Shown: piece by piece, positions 56,467 through 64,000 of the stretch | Numbering within the stretch: position 1 is the first letter of the stretch | Layout: each line of letters starts with the position of its first letter | Assembly (NCBI GenBank): GCA_002270565.1 | Contig: NQMI01000084.1 | Location: forward strand, 1 to 64,000 | Reading direction: 5' to 3' | DNA from: Stenocarpella maydis | Lineage: Eukaryota; Ascomycota; Sordariomycetes; Diaporthales; Diaporthaceae | DNA: 64,000 nucleotides | Position numbers and translations under genes: made by a program | Notes under the pieces: model-generated | Told to the model about the DNA's origin: nothing | The model's input: the letters and a program-made list of their open reading frames with translations, nothing else | Database searches by the model: none

Positions 56467-58080
56467 GGGTTGGAAGCTGGCGAGCATGGGGATTCTGGGT
56501 CGTCTAAATGCTTGGTAGAGACGGTTGCAGGGAGGGCAGATACGATGATTTAATGAAACAAATGATATTCGATACCCCCGACTTTCACGGGCGGCATCGC
56601 GCTCCATCTCGCTTGGGACATGCCCGACAATGTGCATGTGTATGTGTGAAAGAAGGGGGCGCCGCCGGGGCCATATTGCCGCACTCATCTGCGGTGCACA
56701 CTCTGCTCATATATCTAGCTACCTGCAGTGCGTGTTGATCTTCCCGAGGATTTGTTCGGCCCAGTGGACACCCTACAGCTTCCCTGCATCCCGGATCCAC
56801 ATGGGTGATTCGACGACGTAGCCCTACGGCGGAGTGTGCTGCACTACCAAGACTACTGGGTACCCGCGGTAGTGCTCGGCTGCTGGGGGGGCGCTTGGAA
56901 TGCATAGGATGCAATACAGGGCCCATCTGCGTGCAGCATTGCATGCAGGTCAGGGCCGCATACATATACATACGGAGTATTAGTACTATTACTTACTTAG
57001 TCATGTCATGTATACATAGTATACGGGCGTATAGTACTAAGTACGTCGGCGACAGCAGAGGCGGGAAAGAGAGGACCAACCGACATCAGCCGTGTCCGAG
57101 CTGTGTGTGGCTGTGCTCGCAACTGATTGCTCAGCGCAGCGAAGAAATGGGGATCGCTTCAGTCGTCTGATATTCATGTAACGGGTACCTCGTCGTCCTC
57201 CTAACAGGGCGATGATGCAACAGGTGTCATGAAACGCGGTCCCTCGCCCCCCGGGGGGAGCTTCTCAACACGCAGAGACGGTCAGGCCGCCCTGCCACAG
57301 TGAATGGGCACTCACTCTCTCGAGTCTCAACCTCTCGCCTCCGTGCTCTACACTCGGATCATTCCCCGCCCATTACCGACCTGCCCGGCGACCTTGTCTT
57401 AATTAGGCCTGCGTCTCCTGTTCCCGCCCTTGTCCCGAGCTTTATATGTTGGCACTTGTCAGTCCTGCTGCCAAGATCCCGCCGAACCCTCCACACTACC
57501 GTCTGGCCCTAGCCTAGCTACGTCGGCCTTGCGCTTGCCACCTTAGCACCCAAATCCTACCTAACCCAAATCCAAGAGCCCGAGCCCTCTGTTCGTTGAC
57601 TGCTTGCTGCCGTCACTTTGATACGCGCGTACAGTAAGCCACCCAACGACCTCCGTCACATTTACCCAACTCATTACCATAGCTGCGACATTTCCAAGGG
57701 TGCGCTCTTTGCCAGCCATCCGAGCCAGGCCAAGTGTTCCCTGGCTTGGACACACCACCTCGCAAGCTTGGTAGTGTGCAACAGTTCTACGAATCATCTC
57801 ACACGATACCACTTTACCTCCTCTGCCATTGCCATCACCACCACCGACACCACTCCCAGTCCCAGTCACACTGCTGCGGCTGCTATACATTGCAGCAGCC
57901 AGCGCCGCAACGCTGCTCGGACCAGTAAACTCACCTCATGACTTAGCTTAGGGCCAATCAAGACACGGCTGCTGGGAGGAGTGACCCCGAATCGCTCCCA
58001 GCCTCCACCCCTCTCTGCCCTCCCCGACCACCGATCCCCCAGCCTGGCGGCCCCCTCCGCTCCCGGGCTGCGAGACCACG
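56467..58080 (+). other. Intergenic, upstream of the WASP gene
   Basis: No gene is supported. Several short frames exist without splice or domain support. CT/CA-rich sequence from about 57300 likely represents the WASP promoter and leader. Confidence 0.5.
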
Positions 58081-60148
58081 ATGCCGTCCATCCTCAGCGA
58101 AGCCGACAAGGAGACCGTCAAACGATTCGTCCCCAAGCAGAGCAACAAGATCCAGGCCGTCGCCGTCGCCCGACTCTACGTTGCGTACCCAGACAGGTCA
58201 AAATGGACATACACGGGCCTGCAAGGGGCGATCGTGCTTTCCAACGACCTTGTTGGGAATACGTATTGGATCAAGATGGTTGATATATCTGTAAGGCCTG
58301 CCCGGCTGCATGCCAAACTCGTCCGAGGCGCCAGCTGACTTGCCGCACAGCCCGCAATGAGGGGGGTCGTATGGGATCAGGAGATATTCGACACGTGGAG
58401 CTACAACCAGGACCGAACATTCTTCCACTCCTTCGAGCTAGAGGAGTGCGTGGCCGGTCTCTCCTTCGTGGACGAGAAGGAGGCCAAGCAATTTCTGAAG
58501 AAAATGAACGACAGGGAAAAGAACGGGAGCAAGGCGACCAAGTCGACACCATTCGGAGGCGTGGCCCCAGGGGCAGCGGCCGGTCACCACAAACACAGCT
58601 TACTAGGTGGCATCTTCGGAGGACATAGGCACTCTTCTGCACCGACACCGCCCGACTCTCCTCGCAACGGCGCACCTTCAGCTGGCCATTTCCATAGGCA
58701 GTCGTCTGGGAGCAATGGGCACAGGTCCGAGTTTGCGATCCTCGAGGCATTTGATCCTGAATGGAGAGAGCACTTTGGCGACGACCTGAGGAGTAAAGGC
58801 CTTACGGACGACTTCATAAAGGACAACCAGGACTTCATCGTCGACTTTCTCAAGCAGGAACAGGCCCAAACGAAGCACTCGACCCCGCCGCCGCCACCTC
58901 CCCCGGTCAATGGGACCAGTTCCAGGGCTCCTCCCCCGCCCCCGGCACCACGACGAGGCGGCGCTCCACCACCCCCTCCAGCACCAAGGAGGTCTGGGAA
59001 GGCCGAGCCGGGCTCCGTCGCTAGGGAGCCAACGCCTCCTCGCGACCCGTCCCCCCCCAGGCCCAGATTCCAAGTCCCACCACCGCTTCCTGATGCCGGG
59101 AAGCTGGCCCGCGCTGAGACAGTCAAGGCTCCTGCCGCAGGTCCTCCACCTCCACCGCGACCGGCAAAGTCTCCCATCGAAGACACGAAAGAACCGGGCC
59201 ACAGATTCGCCGTACCTCCACCATTCCAAGGTCAAAGGAGCGTCCCTCCCCCACCACCACAGAGTCGCGGCGCGGTGCCACCGCCGCCCCCTTCAAGAGA
59301 GACGAGCGCCCTCCCTTCGGGTCCGCCACCACCGTTGCCTCCCAAGACCCCAGCGTCGGCTGCGCCCCCTCTTCCTCCCCCGACCTCCCGGCCAGCGCCG
59401 GGTCTGCCTGCGAGAAGCCCGGCAGGACCACCCCCGCTACCAGCCACGAGCGCTCCCCCGGCACCGCCGCCGCCAGCTTCTTCTGCACCTCCTCTACCGC
59501 CCGTGCCAGCAGCAAATGCGCCTCCACCGCCACCATTGCCTCCGACCAACGCCCCGGCCGCGCCTCCTCTGCCACCGCCCTCCTCGAGCGGGCCGCCACC
59601 GCCTCCTCCTCCCCCTCCATCCGGCGCACCAAGCGGAGTCCCACCGCCGCCGCCACCACCACCCCCTGGTGGGATGGCCGGCATTCCTCCACCGCCAGGC
59701 CCGCCTCCACCGCCAGGCCCGCCTCCCCCGCCTGGGCCGCCCCCACCGCCCGGACCTCCTCCGCCCCCGAACCGCGACTCAGGATACTCATCCGGTGTGC
59801 CAGCAGCAGCGCCCAGTGCCGACCCCAGCCGTGCTGCTGTGCTGGATGGTATACAGAAGGCCGGCGGTATTGGTGCGCTGAGAAAGGTCGATAGGAGCCA
59901 GATTCGTGACAGGAGTGCAGCACAGGTTGGAGGTAACAGTGATACAGGCCCACACGGAAGTGGGTTACCGCCATCAGGGGTCACGCCAGCTGGGGGCGGC
60001 GGTATGGCCGATGCTCTGGCCGCGGCCCTTGCGGCGAGGAATAAGAAGGTTGCCCATAGTGGTAAGTTGTCATCCTGAGAAGATAAAATGTGAGCGGCAC
60101 ACTGACAAACTTTCAGATGACGAGGATGATAACGACGACTGGGACTAG
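58081..60148 (+). CDS. LAS17: WASP/Las17 actin nucleation-promoting factor
   Basis: The predicted 650-aa protein is assembled from exons 58081-58290, 58351-60061 and 60117-60148. The N-terminal WH1 domain (residues ~1-140) reads KIQAVAVARLYVAYP, then WDQEIFDTWSYNQDRTFFHS and EEKEAKQF-type helix text. The central part is extremely Pro-rich (PPPPP and PGPPPP runs) and would bind SH3 proteins and profilin. A WH2-like actin-binding motif follows (RAAVLDGIQKAGGIGALRKV, about residues 577-596), and the last exon supplies an acidic Trp-containing end, SDDEDDNDDWD, that contacts Arp2/3. The protein activates Arp2/3 at cortical actin patches during endocytosis. Without the last splice the acidic tail is lost, which supports the model. 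A Gly-rich frame on the opposite strand is an artefact of the proline codons. Confidence 0.93.
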
Positions 60149-61061
60149 ACTGGGGTTTCCTTGGTTATTGGAAGAGGAGCGATATAGAATAACTCTTGTT
60201 GGCGGCGCAATACGCCTGAAGGCGGCCGGGGCAGTTCTAACACTGCCTTGACATTTGCTGACCTGGCCTGACGAGCTAGCAATCTTATGCAGCATTTTAC
60301 TTCGTGTCGGCCATCATTACCAGGGCGGAAACATCCATGATGGGCCGTACTAGTTTGGGAGAGACGAAAGTAGTGACGTTTCGTAGGACAAGAGGCCGTT
60401 ATTGCACGCTGGTATGGCATGCCACGGCAGCCGTCCCGTGCCCACACCACGGCAGAGATTAAGATTGAGAAAATAAAAAAGTGATTACAAGTCGCAAAAA
60501 CTAAATCCGAAAGAAGGACAGGGTTCTAGTCACCACTGGTCTCTTTGGATTTTAGCCTGGCTTTGACCGGTTGGCATACGCAATCGTACTCCCATCATCA
60601 CGCTGCGACGCTGTCCGCATCAAAACATTAAACGGAGCACTCCCCCCCCCCCCGGCTCTCCATTGCAACAACTCACAAAGACATTTATCATTAGGGAAAC
60701 TAGGAAAATAAACATGACGATTGCCGACACAGGACGTCCCTCCCATCCCAAGCCGTTCCACACTCAACTGTCGAGAAACCAGGAGCAGGCGGCGGCGGTA
60801 GCAAGCCACCACAACTAGCCGCCAGGTCTAAGAGAGAGAAGACAGTTAGGCTCCCCGCCGACGCTGATCGACGACGGTTCGCCCGCGCGTCCCCGTCCGG
60901 CTAAAGACGCTGTCTAACTGAGCACGCCCTCACGCCCCGCGGAGGGACCCTACGACATCCGGAAAACACGGGGCCGCAACTTCGTGGGGTGTCTAGTATG
61001 ATACGGACCGCCCACAAAAACGACCTTTGTTTCCATGGTAGCCGGGGGGTGTTTGTCTCGT
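60149..61061. other. Convergent intergenic region, WASP / eIF1A
   Basis: No gene is supported. The interval holds both 3' untranslated regions and a C-run at about 60640-60652. Confidence 0.5.
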
Positions 61062-61767
61062 TTAGATGTCGTCAATGTCCACCTCCTTGCCGCCGGCGCC
61101 ACCCTCGTCGCCGCTGTCCGAGTCGCGGTCCTCGTCGAACTCGAAGCCGCAGTCGCCGTCCTCGCCGCCGCCAAAGTTGTCCGTCTCGTTGATCTTGGCG
61201 GTCTCGGGGAGCTCGCCGTAGGCCTTGAGGGAGCGGGCCTCGTCGGCTGTGTACTTGAGGCTACATTGGGGGAGGGGTTTGCACCGGTCAGCCTGGGGTG
61301 ATATTTTTTGGAAGATGGTGTGGGGTTGGGTGGCTGGGGTTCACAAACGTACATCACGTCACCCTTGTCGTCCTGGTAGTCACGCAGCGACAGCAGGATG
61401 ATGTCGCCCTGGTTGATCCAGACCTTCTTGCGAAGCTTGCCGCGGATGTTGCCGAGCCTGCGGGTGCCGTCGAAGCATTGCGCCTCGAGGCGGCCGTTTC
61501 TGGATGGGGTTCGTCAGCACATTTGATGGCCACGACGACGCCTTGTGGACGCGAGACAGCGCTCCCAAGTGGGAGGGATTTCTGGCCGAGCTGTTCTGAT
61601 ACGTAGGGCGGCAGAAACGGAGTGGGAGGTGTGACATACCCGAGCATCTTCACGACCTGTGCGTACTCCTGGCCCTCCTCCTTGAAGGTGAGCTCTCGCT
61701 TCTCATTGTCGTTCTCGTTCTTTCCACGCCTTCGGTTCTTGCCTCCTTTTCCCTTGTTCTTGGGCAT
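61062..61767 (-). CDS. TIF11: Translation initiation factor eIF1A
   Basis: A 157-aa cytosolic protein with exons 61767-61640, 61499-61353 and 61260-61062. The basic N-terminus [19 protein letters not shown] is typical, followed by the OB fold ([39 protein letters not shown], and [20 protein letters not shown]). The C-terminal tail is strongly acidic and ends DIDDI, the motif that binds eIF5B. eIF1A binds the ribosomal A site and promotes scanning and start-codon selection. The second splice joins AT|C to give [11 protein letters not shown], a conserved word. Length agrees with known eIF1A proteins. Confidence 0.96.
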
Positions 61768-62382
61768 CCTGTTGGTTTAGTACGGTTGAGTTTTTTTTTT
61801 AAAGAAAGAAAGAAGTATTAATCCACAGGCGGGGTGGATGGTACGGGCCCGCACTTGTCTCTGGTGTGGGACAGGGAGTAGGTGGACAACGAGGAAAGGC
61901 TGTCTGGGTCGGATGGTTGAGGTGCAGGAAGAAGGAGTAGCGGCGAGTAACAGGCGACGGGTTTGTGTTGGCGGGGTCCTTTTGTGCTTGTGGGCTTTCA
62001 CCGCGGGGCGAACGCTACATAGGGAGTCACTGTGGGGCCTGGCCTGTGGGGCCAGGATTATGTACACTACACTAGAATTGGGCGCTAATGTGCTTCCACG
62101 GTCTTCGGCACCGCCAAACTGCATTGTGCACCTGTGATATATAACACTCCTGCACGATTTTCACTCATTTGCTTGGGTACATCACAAGTCCCTTGGGACG
62201 CGACCGAGGGCTTATTAGTCTTCTCTTGGCCCAGCGACCTCTCGTTGGTCGTTATTGTGAGTCGTCCTGGAGGCTGTGGCTGTGCGAAAACTGGCCAGAG
62301 GTTAACCTGGAGTGCGAGTAGTCTGCCCTATAGCTTGATCAGGATCTTGATCAGAATGACATGCCAGCTGCCCTAGAAAGTT
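61768..62382. other. Divergent intergenic region, eIF1A / 276-aa protein
   Basis: A T-run at about 61791-61800 and nearby GAAA repeats lie in the eIF1A leader. No other feature was seen. Confidence 0.45.
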
Positions 62383-63213
62383 ATGTTCAGCTGCCGCATC
62401 CTCCCCAGGTTGAGAGGGAGGCATCTCGGTCCCAGATGGCGAGCCTCTCATGGCCTCCACCGTGGCACAGGGCTTCGGCCATTCTCTTCCATGGTTCCTA
62501 GGTTCCAACAAATGGCCGAGAACGGCCAGACGTACACAGCTGAAGGTCGACATCGCCTCGAAGAGCTGAGGAAGCACAACATTGGGCTCCACGGGGAGCT
62601 CAACAGACTAAAGAAACTGACCTGGAAATCCATAGCGGTCCAAATTTCTGGTCAGCACGTCGTGCAATTTTATGATCTGAACTACTTCACCTCCCAGGCG
62701 CTCTCGTATACAGAGGCTGTCTGCAGGAGATACATGGCAGACAACGTGAAGAAGCCGCTCTGGTGGAGAAGCGAAGCGTTGGGCTTTTTGACGAGGTCCA
62801 TCGTCCGCAACAAGGCTACCGCTCGTATGAACGCCGCCTTCAGGCAGGCACTGCACAACGCTGGGTACGACACACATGGGAAGAGGTTGCCAAGTCGACA
62901 AAACGAGACTCGGCCGGGAGACAGGGAGATAACGCAACTGTTCGGGACCGTGGTCATGAGCGCCCACATACCGGTTAACATCCATAAGTTACCGTTCAAG
63001 TCCTTGCAGGAATACTGCAAAATAGTCGTCGAGACCCTCGAGGAAGCCCTCGGCCAAGGTCCTGGAGGTCCGGCAAGAGCAAGTCAAGGAGGCCCGGGCC
63101 GACAGAATCCAGAGCCTTCCAGCGGCGGAAACTGGGGAAACAGCGGGAAGAGGGGAGGTAAAGGTGGCAGAGGAGGCCAGGCCGACAAGGCCCGACAGTG
63201 GTCTAGGCGATGA
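62383..63213 (+). CDS. 276-aa protein of unknown function, Gly-rich C-terminus
   Basis: I do not recognise the family. The frame is open for 276 codons without an intron. Residues ~50-85 are charged and helical (GRHRLEELRKHNIGLHGEL) and continue in an amphipathic stretch LNRLKKLTWKSIAVQIS. The middle contains VQFYDLNYFTSQALSYTEAV and RSIVRNKATARMNAAFRQAL. The last ~55 residues are Gly/Arg/Gln-rich and disordered. The start could be Met38 (MVPRFQQMAENG, near 62494), since the part before it looks unstructured and Arg-rich. Coding support is only frame length and a plausible mixed fold; it may be a lineage-specific gene. Confidence 0.5.
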   Translation: MFSCRILPRLRGRHLGPRWRASHGLHRGTGLRPFSSMVPRFQQMAENGQTYTAEGRHRLEELRKHNIGLHGELNRLKKLTWKSIAVQISGQHVVQFYDLNYFTSQALSYTEAVCRRYMADNVKKPLWWRSEALGFLTRSIVRNKATARMNAAFRQALHNAGYDTHGKRLPSRQNETRPGDREITQLFGTVVMSAHIPVNIHKLPFKSLQEYCKIVVETLEEALGQGPGGPARASQGGPGRQNPEPSSGGNWGNSGKRGGKGGRGGQADKARQWSRR

Positions 63214-64000
63214 CCTCAAGAGGGTCGCTGTGAGACGTCGCCTAGGGCACTGCAGAGGTGTCTACTGAGTATCGCCGTGGGCAACTCTTATGCAATAGTT
63301 TCTGTCATGCACGCCGTGACAAGGCACGCCTCGTCTATCTGGGCGGACACACATGTATGCTTTGTGTACGCTCTTGCGTCTGAGTCCCATCCCCTGGATC
63401 TGCGGCTGACAAGCTGGACGAAGATACATCATTCTGGAGAAGCAAGGGAGGGGACTATCTAGAGCCTGGTCAGGATATACGCAGCTACAGTATTGGGCTC
63501 TGGTAGTACGAGACACAATCAATGGGCCCAAAAGCTTGGCCTGCAGGCCTGTTGTGCAGGAGCTACATCGCACGGTGATCATGGTCACAGGTCTGGGCCG
63601 TGAGGGCGGCAGAGCTGGCGTTCCCATGCGCTCAAGGGGTGGACCCAAGCAGCAGCTTCATGCAGTCCCAGGGTTGTCCATACCGACTCCAACCCCTTCT
63701 AGGATCTGCCTGCCTTGTTATTTATTTTTTGTTCGACATAGCGTCACACTCCCGTCCTACCATCTCAGGCTTGGCTTACATAAGCCCACAGCTGGCCCGC
63801 TGCAGGTCCTGGTTTCACAAGCAACGCCATCTGCACCAACTGCCAGCGCAACAGCTCCCCAAACCTTGATCGAGAAGCTCATCTGACTCTGCCTCTTGAT
63901 CCCCAGCCACTGCCGACCGGACCGATTCTCGGATATCCTACCAACTCCGTGCCGGGCTACAACAGGCGACCCAAAGATTGACGGGCCAAGATGCTCGTCT
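63214..64000. other. Right end of the window, no supported gene
   Basis: Short frames only. An ATG at 63991 opens a frame that runs off the window; it may begin the next gene, but ten bases cannot show this. Confidence 0.4.

Noticed and set aside
59123..59984. Gly-rich and Ala/Val-rich minus-strand frames
   Set aside because: Antisense of the WASP proline codons.
1..64000. CRISPR arrays, rRNA genes and complete tRNA genes
   Set aside because: No array of spaced repeats, rRNA sequence or full cloverleaf was seen by eye in either strand.

Overview
The window is nuclear DNA of a filamentous ascomycete (Pezizomycotina, most likely a Sordariomycete). Genes carry 50-110 bp spliceosomal introns. 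Three Zn2Cys6 regulators, a SUR7/PalI protein, an F-BAR RhoGAP and a WASP are present. AT-rich islands of transposon relics look mutated by repeat-induced point mutation (RIP), and a RID-type cytosine methyltransferase gene of the RIP machinery lies in the same window. No species is claimed. All gene models were spliced by eye; each model listed with exons sums to a multiple of three.

Layout. 1-6.5 kb: AT-rich RIP-like graveyard with Gag-like relics, a ~581 bp LTR-like sequence in two inverted copies, and three copies of another repeat at different decay stages. 7.5-10.2 kb: Zn2Cys6 factor (-). 11.1-12.7 kb: SUR7/PalI membrane protein (-) with a probable GC-AG intron. 13.9-27.6 kb: a probable amine/amino-acid catabolic cluster: FAD-dependent amine oxidoreductase (+), class-III aminotransferase (+), Zn2Cys6 factor (-), an inverted-repeat element, a second Zn2Cys6 factor (+, probable GC-AG intron), a dead CYP504-like P450 interrupted by a SINE-like insertion, and an amino-acid permease (+). 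27.6-36.2 kb: a Ty1/Copia element whose gag-to-RNase H frame is broken mainly by stops, followed by very AT-rich DNA. 36.2-64 kb: mostly housekeeping genes: RGD1-like RhoGAP, EAF-domain elongation factor, small Cys-rich secreted protein, pectin methylesterase, RID methyltransferase, a 65-aa hydrophobic protein, XPF/Rad1 nuclease, a 70-aa protein, WASP/Las17, eIF1A and a 276-aa protein of unknown function.

How parts fit. In the cluster the permease would import a nitrogenous substrate, the FAD enzyme would oxidise it and the aminotransferase would move its amino group, with two local regulators; this is inferred from families and adjacency. The methylesterase beside a small secreted protein suggests plant-tissue contact. 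The RID gene offers a mechanism for the decay seen in the repeats.
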